Source: Candidatus Doudnabacteria bacterium
Lineage (GTDB): Bacteria > Patescibacteriota > Doudnabacteria > UBA920 > 2-01-FULL-50-11
DNA: 15,607 bases
Reading direction: 5' to 3'
NCBI GenBank assembly: GCA_016205055.1
Contig: JACQJK010000097.1
Span: forward strand, 1-15,607
The notes beneath the pieces were generated by a model. That model did not search any database. It was not told the origin of the DNA and saw only the letters and a program-made list of their open reading frames with translations. A program made the position numbers and the translations under genes. The first letter of the stretch is position 1. Every line of letters starts with the position of its first letter. Shown here piece by piece: positions 1 through 5,796 of this stretch.

Positions 1-16
1 AAATTAAAATATGGTT

Positions 17-42
17 CCCGCCTTCAGCAAACTTTTGGCGGG
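17..42 (-). other. GC hairpin, possible weak terminator of the tRNA transcript
   Basis: CCCGCC (17-22) and GGCGGG (37-42) are perfect complements around a 14-nt loop. Read on the minus strand the hairpin is followed by an AT-rich run containing TTTT near the window edge. It could end the transcript that begins upstream of tRNA-Leu. The loop is long and the T-run is interrupted, so this is only a candidate. Apart from this hairpin and the palindrome to its right, 1-207 holds only short competing reading frames on both strands with no convincing start. Confidence 0.25.
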
Positions 43-110
43 CAAGCGAGCCGATGAATTCGGCAAGCTTATCACAGGCATTTTCTCCGGGTTCTTTGGC
101 AGTTTTTGAT

Positions 111-206
111 CCCGCACAATCGCAGGACTTTACCCCAGCACCATGTAGGGTGCGGGGTGCCCTGAACCTCACATGGTTTAGGGTGAGTCCTGTGCGCCCC
201 GCACAA
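111..206. repeat. Palindromic element flanked by 9-bp direct repeats next to tRNA-Leu
   Basis: Direct repeats CCCGCACAA lie at 111-119 and 198-206. Between them is a long imperfect inverted repeat. CAGGACT (123-129) pairs with AGTCCTG (186-192). A run of C (133-136) faces GGG (181-183). ACCATGT (140-146) pairs with ACATGGT (171-177). The apex (147-170) is GC-rich and can form smaller hairpins. The right-hand direct repeat ends two bases from the encoded CCA of tRNA-Leu. The form resembles a small non-autonomous insertion with a target-site duplication, but a structured RNA in the 3' trailer of the tRNA transcript would look the same. No transposase is present. Confidence 0.45.
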
Positions 207-207
207 G

Positions 208-294
208 TGGTGCCGCCGGTCGGAGTCGAACCGACACGGTATTGCTACCACTGGATTTTGAGTCCAGCGCGTCTGCCAGTTCCGCCACGGCGGC
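208..294 (-). tRNA. tRNA-Leu (anticodon CAA)
   Basis: The minus strand folds as a class II tRNA. The acceptor stem is GCCGCCG with CGGCGGC, the discriminator base is A, and CCA is encoded (208-210). The anticodon stem CTGGA/TCCAG encloses the loop CTCAAAA, giving anticodon CAA for UUG codons. A long variable arm, as expected for tRNA-Leu, lies between the anticodon and T arms, and the T arm is GTCGG-TTCGACT-CCGAC. The D-arm holds GGCAGA. A consensus promoter lies about 115 bases upstream (409-436), so the tRNA is probably cut from a longer transcript with a structured leader. Confidence 0.96.
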
Positions 295-299
295 GCCAA

Positions 300-380
300 C
301 TATGCGAGGTAAAATCTGCCGGCTTGCCTCGTAGTCATCGAGTGAAATCGAGATGTACTACCGGGGTTCCAGCACCCGGG
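300..380 (-). other. Hairpin-rich leader region upstream of tRNA-Leu
   Basis: Three inverted repeats follow one another. GCGAGG and CCTCGT enclose a segment containing the palindrome GCCGGC (about 303-332). An imperfect stem of about 11 bp pairs GTAGT/CAT/CGA with its complements ending TACTAC (about 331-361). CCGGG and CCCGG form the third (about 361-379). All lie between the promoter at 409-436 and the tRNA. They may guide processing, or act as a regulatory leader, or be a mobile repeat upstream of the tRNA. No known RNA family is recognised. Confidence 0.4.
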
Positions 381-386
381 CATCAT
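300..386 (-). CDS. Possible 28-residue leader peptide ahead of tRNA-Leu
   Basis: A 28-codon frame begins with two consecutive ATGs (384-386, 381-383), four bases after an AAGGA SD-like site, and ends with TAG at 300-302, six bases before the tRNA. It lies just downstream of the promoter at 409-436, so the message would start only about 15 bases before the first ATG. The peptide begins MMPGCWNPGS and ends RFYLA; a single leucine codon (CTC) is next to last. The region is dominated by three hairpins, so the frame may be a by-product of RNA structure. I do not recognise the peptide. Confidence 0.25.
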   Translation of the reverse strand: MMPGCWNPGSTSRFHSMTTRQAGRFYLA

Positions 387-408
387 CAATTCCTTTTTAC
401 CACTCCAA

Positions 409-436
409 ATTATAGCCAAGTCATGAGAAACTTCAA
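409..436 (-). promoter_or_regulatory. Sigma70-type promoter for the tRNA-Leu transcript
   Basis: On the minus strand, TTGAAG (431-436) is separated by 16 bases from a perfect TATAAT (409-414). Transcription would start near 402, giving a leader of about 107 bases before the tRNA. The promoter lies immediately downstream of the ClpC-like stop codon, so the tRNA is probably transcribed independently of that operon. Confidence 0.65.
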
Positions 437-442
437 TCCCAA

Positions 443-2908
443 TTAAATCTCCTCGGCTCGCAGCTCAACGGTCTGCCCGCGCTGGATTTCTCCGGACAAC
501 AATTTTTTGGCGATCAAAGTTTCAATCCGGTCTTGGATCACCCGCCGCAACGGCCGCGCCCCGAACTGGGGGTCAAAGCCGATTTGCGCGATTTTCTTAA
601 CCAACTCCGGCGTAACTCGCAGCGTAACGTCCTTGGGATGAAGACGGCGATTGAGATCCGCAAGCAGCAGCTCCACCACCTGCTCGGTTTGCTCTTCGGA
701 CAAAGGGCGGTAAATGATTGTGGCGTCAAAGCGGTTTAAAAATTCCGGCCGGAAAATTCCCTGCTTTTGCAAAAAGTCCAACAGGCGTTCTTTAAGGTTG
801 GCTTCCCGGAACGCTTTGATTGATTCGCGAATCATCTCGGCTCCGGCATTGGACGTGGCGATGATGATGGTGTTGGTAAAATCCACCGTTCGGCCAAGCG
901 CGTCGGTCAGCCGGCCGTCGTCAAAAACTTGCAAAAAAAGATTCAGAATGTTCGGATGGGCTTTCTCCACTTCGTCAAAAAGCAACAAGGAAAAAGGCGC
1001 TTCCAAAACGGCGGTGGTCAGCAAGCCGGATTGCTCACCCGTTCCGATTAAGCGATTAACCGAATCGGGCTGCTGGTATTCCGACATGTCAAACCGCAGC
1101 ATGCGCGCTTCCGAGCCAAAATAAACCGCGGCCAGGGCCTTGGCGGTTTCGGTTTTGCCAACGCCGGTCGGTCCCAGGAAAAGAAACGCGCCGATCGGTT
1201 TTTTCTCCGAGGCAATCCCGGAACGGGCGCGCCGCATGGCATCCGCGATTGCCGAGATGGCTTCTTCCTGACCAATGATCCGGCGGTGCAGGATTTTTTC
1301 CAAATCAAGCAGCACCTCGCTTTCGGCCAAAGCGATTTTCCCAACCGGCACCGAAGTCTTGCGGTGCACGACTTCTTCCACGTGCTCGGCGGTCACTATT
1401 GAACTTCGTCCCTTGGTTTTAGCATACACCGCGGCCTCTTGCAGCACGTCTATGGTCTTTTCGGGAAACGGAACATTTTTTATGTACCGATCCGTCAGTT
1501 CAATCGCGGCGGAAATCGCCTGATAGGAAATCAGAACCTGATTGTGCCGCTCGATTTGCGGCACGACGTCGTGCATGATCGCAAACACGCCCTCCTTGTT
1601 CGGCTCATGGACTTCGACTTTTTCAAACACCCGCAAGAGCGAAGGATTTTTTTCGATCGTTTCGTGATAGCCCCGGTGCGAGGTCGTGCCGATTAACTGA
1701 AAGGCGGAAGAAGATAAATAAGGCAGAAACATTTCTGATGCGTTAATCGTGCCGGCAGCGCCGGAAGAATCAAACAAGGCGTGGACGTCGGTGACCAATA
1801 AAATCACGTTGCCGGCCCGGACCGCATCATTTAACAGCATTTTCAAGCGCGCCTCCACCTCGTGCCCCGACTGGGCGCCGGCCAGCACCGCGCCCAAATC
1901 CAATTCCAAGACCCGCTTGTGCGCCAAAGACGACAAGGTCTCCCCCAAGGCAATGCGTCTGGCTAAAGCGTAAGCCACGGTTCTTTTACCCACCCCCTCC
2001 TCGCCCACCAACACCGCGTTATTTTCCCCGGCGCGGGCCAAAACCCGCTCGATCGCTTCGGTTTCTTCCTGTCGTCCGAAAAGGTGCACACCGGAAATTT
2101 TCCCCAAAGCGCCGGTTAGGTCGGAAGCGTATTTTTCCAAGTTGATGGTAAAGCCCGCAGCCCAATCTTTGCCAATACCCCGCGTGCGCATAAGATTGGC
2201 TTTGTCCCAGAACCTTCGCCGCAATTGCTGCTGCCCTTCCGCCTCCTGCTGCCAGTCGGCAAGAACGCGCAGGTCTTTTTTTTCCAGCTTTAACTCGAAA
2301 ATAAACTTTCGCAAAAAATCCGAATGGGAAGCAAGCATAACCAAAAGATCCCGCCAATTGATCAAGGGCGCTCGTCCCGTCGCTTGCTTGTCGGCCAGTG
2401 TGTCCTCCAAAAAAAGCCCGAGTTCCCTCTCCACTCGCCCCTGCGAAACGCTATGCAGATAGCTGATTAATCCTTCTTTGAAAACTTTGGGAGAAACTCC
2501 GAGCCGAAACAAGATAAAGCTCGATCCCGGCAGTTCCAAAATTGGCAACAGCAATCCCGACAGGTCAGTGTGCGGGCCGGCTAAAAACTCTTCGACCGCG
2601 TTCAGAGCTGAATAGTCCAGATACTCTGCTATATTCTGCGAGTTGCCCTCGAAAGAATGAATGCTCTCAAGATAAGTTTCAAAAAATAAAGTATAGACCC
2701 AAAAGACAAAAGTTGTGCTGGCCGCGACCATTAACAAACCCAAGGTTCTTTCCGCGCCCAAAAAGCGCGGCTCAAAAAACCACAACGCCGCCGCAATCAC
2801 AATCAACGCAAAACTCAACCAGGAAATTTTATGAACGGCGTTGACCGGCAAAACCTTGTTAAGCAAAATCGCCCGGTGAACAGTGGCGTTTTTTAGATCA
2901 AAAACCAT
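443..2908 (-). CDS. Membrane-anchored ClpC/ClpB-like double AAA+ ATPase
   Basis: 821 residues. Two hydrophobic segments (about 29-47 and 56-76) anchor the N terminus in the membrane, followed by a helical region (about 85-265) in place of a standard Clp N domain. The first AAA module has Walker A GEEGVGK (302-308), but its Walker B reads VILLVTDVH (368-376): Asp-Glu is replaced by Thr-Asp, so hydrolysis there is doubtful. The second module is intact: GPTGVGKT (579-586), FDE (644-646), sensor-1 Asn687, FLNR with Arg726, and GAR sensor-2 (783-785). I see no long coiled-coil M domain. The stretch after sensor 1 shows no clear [LIV]G[FL] loop for ClpP docking, so the protein may unfold or disaggregate substrates at the membrane rather than feed ClpP. 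Its ATG lies one base after the stop of the upstream membrane protein gene, which implies coupled translation and a shared job. Confidence 0.9.
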   Translation of the reverse strand: MVFDLKNATVHRAILLNKVLPVNAVHKISWLSFALIVIAAALWFFEPRFLGAERTLGLLMVAASTTFVFWVYTLFFETYLESIHSFEGNSQNIAEYLDYSALNAVEEFLAGPHTDLSGLLLPILELPGSSFILFRLGVSPKVFKEGLISYLHSVSQGRVERELGLFLEDTLADKQATGRAPLINWRDLLVMLASHSDFLRKFIFELKLEKKDLRVLADWQQEAEGQQQLRRRFWDKANLMRTRGIGKDWAAGFTINLEKYASDLTGALGKISGVHLFGRQEETEAIERVLARAGENNAVLVGEEGVGKRTVAYALARRIALGETLSSLAHKRVLELDLGAVLAGAQSGHEVEARLKMLLNDAVRAGNVILLVTDVHALFDSSGAAGTINASEMFLPYLSSSAFQLIGTTSHRGYHETIEKNPSLLRVFEKVEVHEPNKEGVFAIMHDVVPQIERHNQVLISYQAISAAIELTDRYIKNVPFPEKTIDVLQEAAVYAKTKGRSSIVTAEHVEEVVHRKTSVPVGKIALAESEVLLDLEKILHRRIIGQEEAISAIADAMRRARSGIASEKKPIGAFLFLGPTGVGKTETAKALAAVYFGSEARMLRFDMSEYQQPDSVNRLIGTGEQSGLLTTAVLEAPFSLLLFDEVEKAHPNILNLFLQVFDDGRLTDALGRTVDFTNTIIIATSNAGAEMIRESIKAFREANLKERLLDFLQKQGIFRPEFLNRFDATIIYRPLSEEQTEQVVELLLADLNRRLHPKDVTLRVTPELVKKIAQIGFDPQFGARPLRRVIQDRIETLIAKKLLSGEIQRGQTVELRAEEI

Positions 2909-2909
2909 G

Positions 2910-3335
2910 CTAAATAATTAGCCCCAAACCCCAAACAAAAAGCGCGGGGATCGCAACCGGAGCAAGCAGCCAAAAAGATAAAAAAACAAGTCCCGAGAAA
3001 AAGACGACCGCCTCCGCGCCCAAACCCACCGCGATCGTCACCGACCGCACGCCCAAACCCACCAAGCGAGAAACCGAGTTCATCATAAAAACCCGGAAGT
3101 AGCGGTTAAAATCAAATCCTCTTCCGTATCCTTCTATGTCGCGATGCCAATGCGCAAAAAGTGTCCGCAATAAAAGCGGCACGGAAAAATAATGCATGAC
3201 CGCGGCCAGATAATTGCCCCAAATCTCCACGATTTTTTTCGGGGCGATGCCGAAAAACCAAACGGCAAAAGCGGAAACCAAATTCCTGCTCAATCTCGGT
3301 CCTTCTCCGCTCAAGTTTAATTCTTTAGCTTCCAT
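2910..3335 (-). CDS. Small multi-pass membrane protein paired with the ClpC-like ATPase
   Basis: 141 residues from the ATG at 3335. The frame is open further upstream, but an earlier ATG at 3413 would lie ahead of the promoter at 3372-3400, so the internal ATG is chosen. Hydrophobic segments fall near the N terminus (LVSAFAVWFFGIA), mid-protein (a weaker one around YLAAVMHYFSVPLLL) and in the C-terminal third (from VTIAVGLGAEAVVFF to the end, probably two spans). A basic, aromatic loop containing HWHRDIEGYGRGFDFNRYF lies between them. No enzyme motif is seen. The gene ends one base before the ATPase start, so the two are cotranscribed. A membrane adaptor or partner of the ATPase is the most reasonable inference. 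Confidence 0.75.
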   Translation of the reverse strand: MEAKELNLSGEGPRLSRNLVSAFAVWFFGIAPKKIVEIWGNYLAAVMHYFSVPLLLRTLFAHWHRDIEGYGRGFDFNRYFRVFMMNSVSRLVGLGVRSVTIAVGLGAEAVVFFSGLVFLSFWLLAPVAIPALFVWGLGLII

Positions 3336-3371
3336 GTTTAATTTTTGTGTCAGAAAGTCCTGTTTGTCTGC

Positions 3372-3400
3372 ATTATAACCCAAAACCGGCGCGTTCACAA
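3372..3400 (-). promoter_or_regulatory. Promoter of the membrane protein-ClpC-like operon
   Basis: TTGTGA (3395-3400), 17 bases, then a perfect TATAAT (3372-3377) on the minus strand. Transcription would start near 3365, about 30 bases before the ATG at 3335. It sits just after the terminator of the preceding unit (3407-3436). Confidence 0.65.
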
Positions 3401-3406
3401 AAACGG

Positions 3407-3436
3407 AAAACAAAAACCCGCACTAAACAGTGTGGG
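3407..3436 (-). terminator. Intrinsic terminator after the zinc-ribbon-like gene
   Basis: On the minus strand CCCACACT (3429-3436) and AGTGCGGG (3417-3424) form an eight-pair stem with one mismatch around a four-base loop, followed by TTTTTGTTTT (3407-3416). It ends the unit at 3494-3889 and separates it from the next promoter. Confidence 0.65.
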
Positions 3437-3493
3437 CTGAAACGTGAGCGCGGGGTCCTCTTAAGTCCTGCACTGTTCGCATTGATGGCTGGC

Positions 3494-3889
3494 TCATGCG
3501 TTGTAGGGCCGGGCGGTGAACCTGTTCCCACATCCACATGTGATTTCCACCGGTCCGCTACCAACAGCATCTATGTGGGTTGCGTAACACTGCGGACACT
3601 TAACGTCACCGTAGCGGTTATACGCCGTAGCCGTCGAGTCTTGCGTCGAGCCCCACGTCTGCGCCGCGACGCCCGTCACTCCCAGAGCCGGCTCGGTTGC
3701 CAGTTTCGGAGGCGGAGCGAAAAGCCCTACCAGGACTGCCGGCACGACACCCCACGTTCCGCCAACCGATTGGGCCACATATCCCAAACGGCAGTTAGGA
3801 CGAGCGGTCTCCACCACGGCCCCAAGCTTGCTGTTGATGGCTCTCACAGCGAACTGCTTAATTGTGGGCATCGGGAAACTTGAAGTCAC
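3494..3889 (-). CDS. Small protein with C-terminal zinc-ribbon-like motif
   Basis: 131 residues. The GTG start at 3889 is preceded by AAAGGAGG with a five-base spacer, the stronger of the only two good SD sites in the window. The C-terminal 35 residues hold CPQC, then CGCGNRF about 18 residues later, consistent with a small zinc ribbon; only three or four cysteines are available. The middle is rich in Gly, Ala, Val and Pro, with a short hydrophobic patch (GVVPAVLVGLFA) that could touch the membrane. Own promoter (3959-3987), leader hairpin (3915-3952) and terminator (3407-3436) make it a monocistronic unit. The opposite strand is also open over the same stretch, but only this strand has expression signals. 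The family is not recognised; nucleic-acid binding is a guess from the ribbon alone. Confidence 0.65.
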   Translation of the reverse strand: MTSSFPMPTIKQFAVRAINSKLGAVVETARPNCRLGYVAQSVGGTWGVVPAVLVGLFAPPPKLATEPALGVTGVAAQTWGSTQDSTATAYNRYGDVKCPQCYATHIDAVGSGPVEITCGCGNRFTARPYNA

Positions 3890-3914
3890 GAAAACCTCCT
3901 TTGTAATGAACTCG

Positions 3915-3952
3915 CTTTGGGCTTAGTTCGATTACTCAAATACTACCCAAAG
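3915..3952 (-). promoter_or_regulatory. Inverted repeat in the 5' leader of the zinc-ribbon-like gene
   Basis: CTTTGGG (3915-3921) and CCCAAAG (3946-3952) are perfect 7-bp complements around a 24-base loop. They lie between the -10 box and the SD site of the 131-residue gene. In RNA this would be a hairpin starting almost at the transcript 5' end; in DNA it could be an operator. Confidence 0.35.
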
Positions 3953-3958
3953 TATTTC

Positions 3959-3987
3959 ATTATACTAAAAAAAGTCAGTCCAGACAA
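3959..3987 (-). promoter_or_regulatory. Promoter of the zinc-ribbon-like gene
   Basis: TTGTCT (3982-3987), a 17-base spacer, then a perfect TATAAT (3959-3964) on the minus strand. The -35 box abuts the stop codon of uppP (3989-3991), so the gene is separated from the upstream operon by its own promoter. The predicted leader is about 60 bases. Confidence 0.6.
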
Positions 3988-3988
3988 T

Positions 3989-4774
3989 TCAAAGCAAAGT
4001 CAAAAGCACTGCGACGGCTAAAGCATAACGGTACCAGACAAAAATGCGAAAATCTTTGCTGATAAGATATTTCAGCAAAAATTTTATGGCAAAAGCCCCT
4101 GACCCGGCAGCAGCTAAAAAACCGGCAACTAACGGGGCGGTCAGGCCGGTGATTTCCGGCAAGGTTACCAGGCCCGCCCCAAAGATTATCGGCCCGGAAA
4201 GCAGAAAAGAAAATCGAGCCGCGGCTTGGCGGGAAAGCTTGCATAAAAGCCCGGCGGTAATCGTGGCGCCGGAGCGGGAAACTCCCGGGACAATCGCGAT
4301 GGCCTGGGCAAGTCCAATGCCCAAAACTTTCATCCAGGACAATTGTTCTAACGGCTGGTCATGGACGGCCTTGCGGTCAGCCAGCCACAAAATAAAACCG
4401 AAACCGGCAAGGGTCAGGGCCGTAATCAAGGGGTGGCGAAACAGAGTTTCGGCCTGCTCGCGCAGGATCACGCCGAAAACGGCGGCCGGCAGCGAACCCA
4501 CAATCAAAAACCAAGCCAGAAGCGAATCGGGATTTTGAAAACGGGCGGATGTGGGAAGGTGCAAAAAGAATGCCTTTAGGTATCGCCAGTAATCTTGCCT
4601 GAAAACAAAGAGTACGGCCGCAAGCGTGCCCCAGTGCAATGCCACGTCAAACCCTAAGCCGCGATAATCCCAATCAAAAAAATAAGGAATCAAATAAAGA
4701 TGGGCCGAGGAGGAAACGGGCAGAAATTCCGTGAGCCCTTGAATGATTCCCAAGATGATCGCTTGGATAATCAT
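3989..4774 (-). CDS. uppP: Undecaprenyl-diphosphatase (UppP/BacA)
   Basis: 261 residues, normal for the family. This integral membrane enzyme removes a phosphate from undecaprenyl diphosphate and so recycles the C55 lipid carrier for peptidoglycan and surface glycans. Both signature motifs are present: GLTEFLPVSSSAHL at 13-26 (with Glu16 and His25) and PGVSRSGAT at 163-171 (with Arg167). Multiple hydrophobic segments run throughout, including the C-terminal ALAVAVLLTLL. The ATG (4772-4774) overlaps the TGA of the 2H phosphoesterase gene by four bases (ATGA), so translation is coupled and both probably answer to the operator at 5380-5405. Family members can also give low-level bacitracin resistance. 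Confidence 0.95.
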   Translation of the reverse strand: MIIQAIILGIIQGLTEFLPVSSSAHLYLIPYFFDWDYRGLGFDVALHWGTLAAVLFVFRQDYWRYLKAFFLHLPTSARFQNPDSLLAWFLIVGSLPAAVFGVILREQAETLFRHPLITALTLAGFGFILWLADRKAVHDQPLEQLSWMKVLGIGLAQAIAIVPGVSRSGATITAGLLCKLSRQAAARFSFLLSGPIIFGAGLVTLPEITGLTAPLVAGFLAAAGSGAFAIKFLLKYLISKDFRIFVWYRYALAVAVLLTLL

Positions 4775-5373
4775 TTTTTCAACTTGAAAGTTTTAATCAC
4801 CCGAGTAACCTGGTGCCACCAGTTCACCTCGCAAACCGCTATTGTTCCGGCAGAGAAACTGAACTTCAGATTTTTTAATTGGTTCGTAGCTTGCGCCGCT
4901 GCTTGGTGATCTTTCAAAATTGCGAGCGTAAAATGCGGGCGGAAGGTCTTTCCAATGTTATGCTGGGTGCCGTACCTTTCCCGGTTTTTCTGCTCCCAAA
5001 GTTTCGGTCGGCCTGCAGAGGTCCAGGGCATCATTCCCGTCCTTAAAGCGCGGGTTTTTGCTACCACTTCTCTGTTCAGTTTTTTCAGTTTGGGGTTGTT
5101 GGAAAGCGTCATCCCTAAAAACCTGCCCACAATTTCTACTTTTAAAAGACGTACCCGGGAAGTGTGGTGTTTTTTACTGATTATCCTAACCTGGGTGGTT
5201 ACTTTCGAAACTCGCGCGGGCGAAGTCCGCAGATGAAACAAACTCAAATGCGGAATCAGCTTTTTGTTGTCAACCACAAAAACAGTCGGACGCCCGGCAA
5301 CCGACCGTGTTACGGCGCGACCGATTTTTTCCCGCAATCCCTTGGGCGGCAAAATCACAATATCAAGCAACAT
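4771..5373 (-). CDS. 2H phosphoesterase (LigT/CPDase-like)
   Basis: 200 residues with the two short motifs of the 2H phosphoesterase superfamily: PHLSL (His42-x-Ser44) and PHFTL (His147-x-Thr149), about 105 residues apart. Enzymes of this fold cleave or ligate 2',5' or 2',3'-cyclic phosphodiester bonds in RNA or nucleotides. The stretch between the motifs (about 60-140) is unusually basic, with many Lys and Arg, which fits an RNA substrate. The end of the frame is hydrophilic and basic (KTFKLKK). The ATG at 5373 follows a weak TGGA site. It is the first gene after the operator at 5380-5405 and overlaps uppP by four bases. The exact substrate cannot be read from the sequence. Confidence 0.75.
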   Translation of the reverse strand: MLLDIVILPPKGLREKIGRAVTRSVAGRPTVFVVDNKKLIPHLSLFHLRTSPARVSKVTTQVRIISKKHHTSRVRLLKVEIVGRFLGMTLSNNPKLKKLNREVVAKTRALRTGMMPWTSAGRPKLWEQKNRERYGTQHNIGKTFRPHFTLAILKDHQAAAQATNQLKNLKFSFSAGTIAVCEVNWWHQVTRVIKTFKLKK

Positions 5374-5379
5374 TTTTCC

Positions 5380-5405
5380 ACTATGTTACTGTCTAGTAAT
5401 ATAGT
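5380..5405. promoter_or_regulatory. Operator copy 1, over the 2H phosphoesterase-uppP promoter
   Basis: A 26-bp near-palindrome: left arm ACTATGTTACT, centre GTCT, right arm AGTAATATAGT. Ten of 11 arm positions pair. An identical 26-bp copy sits at 5747-5772, upstream of the YerC-like repressor gene, while the bases outside the 26 differ. The site covers the predicted -10 box (TATATT, 5398-5403) and transcription start, so a bound protein should block transcription. Confidence 0.75.
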
Positions 5406-5427
5406 CATAACGGCTACTCTTTTTCAA
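5398..5427 (-). promoter_or_regulatory. Promoter of the 2H phosphoesterase-uppP operon
   Basis: TTGAAA (5422-5427), an 18-base spacer, then TATATT (5398-5403) on the minus strand; each box is one base from consensus. The -35 box lies in the last codons of the YerC-like gene and the -10 box lies inside operator copy 1. The leader to the ATG at 5373 would be about 20 bases. Confidence 0.55.
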
Positions 5428-5728
5428 GCTTCTCGACTGCTAATCGATAACCGTCACCAAAACTGTTTAGCCAATTATTTATCTTTGCAATCGTTATATC
5501 TGTAACGTGGAGCCTCTTTCGTATCGCCATATAACTTTCTTCCCTCAACAACATTCGCGCTATCTGTAAGCGTTTCGACAACATTTTCCTTTCTGTATGA
5601 GTCAAAAGATCCAGAAAGAAAAGTTTTATTTCGCTTGGAGATTTCAATTTGGAAATTGCATTCCAAAACTGATTCTCAATCTCCTTGAGCTCCCCCGCAG
5701 ACAGCGGTTTTCTAGAAACCTTAGTCAT
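5414..5728 (-). CDS. YerC/YecD-type TrpR-family transcriptional regulator
   Basis: 104 residues. The family is all-helical with a TrpR-type helix-turn-helix. The C-terminal half matches the family pattern: HTERKMLSKRLQIARMLL (44-61) followed by the predicted helix-turn-helix at about 65-87 (SYMAIRKRLHVTDITIAKI), ending NNWLNSFGDGY. Members bind operator DNA as dimers; for YerC proteins the ligand, if any, is not known to me. The gene lies between two identical 26-bp near-palindromes. One covers its own promoter region (5747-5772) and one covers the next operon's promoter (5380-5405). This strongly suggests autoregulation plus repression of the 2H phosphoesterase-uppP pair. No SD site is seen before the ATG. 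The stop codon is nine bases from operator copy 1. Confidence 0.85.
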   Translation of the reverse strand: MTKVSRKPLSAGELKEIENQFWNAISKLKSPSEIKLFFLDLLTHTERKMLSKRLQIARMLLREESYMAIRKRLHVTDITIAKINNWLNSFGDGYRLAVEKLEKE

Positions 5729-5746
5729 ATGTTCGATATAACTATT

Positions 5747-5772
5747 ACTATGTTACTGTCTAGTAATATAGT
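5747..5772. promoter_or_regulatory. Operator copy 2, upstream of the YerC/TrpR-like gene
   Basis: Identical over 26 bp to 5380-5405 (arms ACTATGTTACT and AGTAATATAGT around GTCT). It lies 19 bases upstream of the regulator's ATG and overlaps the likely -10 region, as expected for autorepression. Confidence 0.75.
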
Positions 5773-5796
5773 ACCTACACTAATTACAATAATCAA
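5768..5796 (-). promoter_or_regulatory. Probable promoter of the YerC/TrpR-like gene
   Basis: TTGATT (5791-5796), a 17-base spacer and TACTAT (5768-5773) on the minus strand; each box matches consensus at four of six positions. The -10 box overlaps operator copy 2 and the -35 box overlaps the stop codon of glyA (5793-5795). TATATT at 5765-5770 is an alternative -10. Confidence 0.35.

Noticed and set aside
1..172. Open frame on the minus strand running off the left edge (contains LAEFIGSLARQKFAEGG), with rival short frames on both strands
   Set aside because: No SD site or credible start. It begins inside the palindromic element, the plus strand is equally open (MVPAFSKLLAG), and the stretch is too short to judge at the window edge.
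90..207. tmRNA, RNase P RNA or SRP RNA at the left end
   Set aside because: Structured and GC-rich, but I could not find the tmRNA ends or tag, the RNase P conserved core, or the SRP GGAAGG-type loop.
54..446. 130-residue plus-strand frame over the tRNA
   Set aside because: It runs antisense through a clear tRNA-Leu and its hairpin leader, with no start signals.
3347..3883. 178-residue plus-strand frame opposite the zinc-ribbon-like gene
   Set aside because: The minus strand has promoter, SD, GTG start and terminator in correct order; the plus frame has none and is Arg- and Ser-rich as typical of shadow frames.
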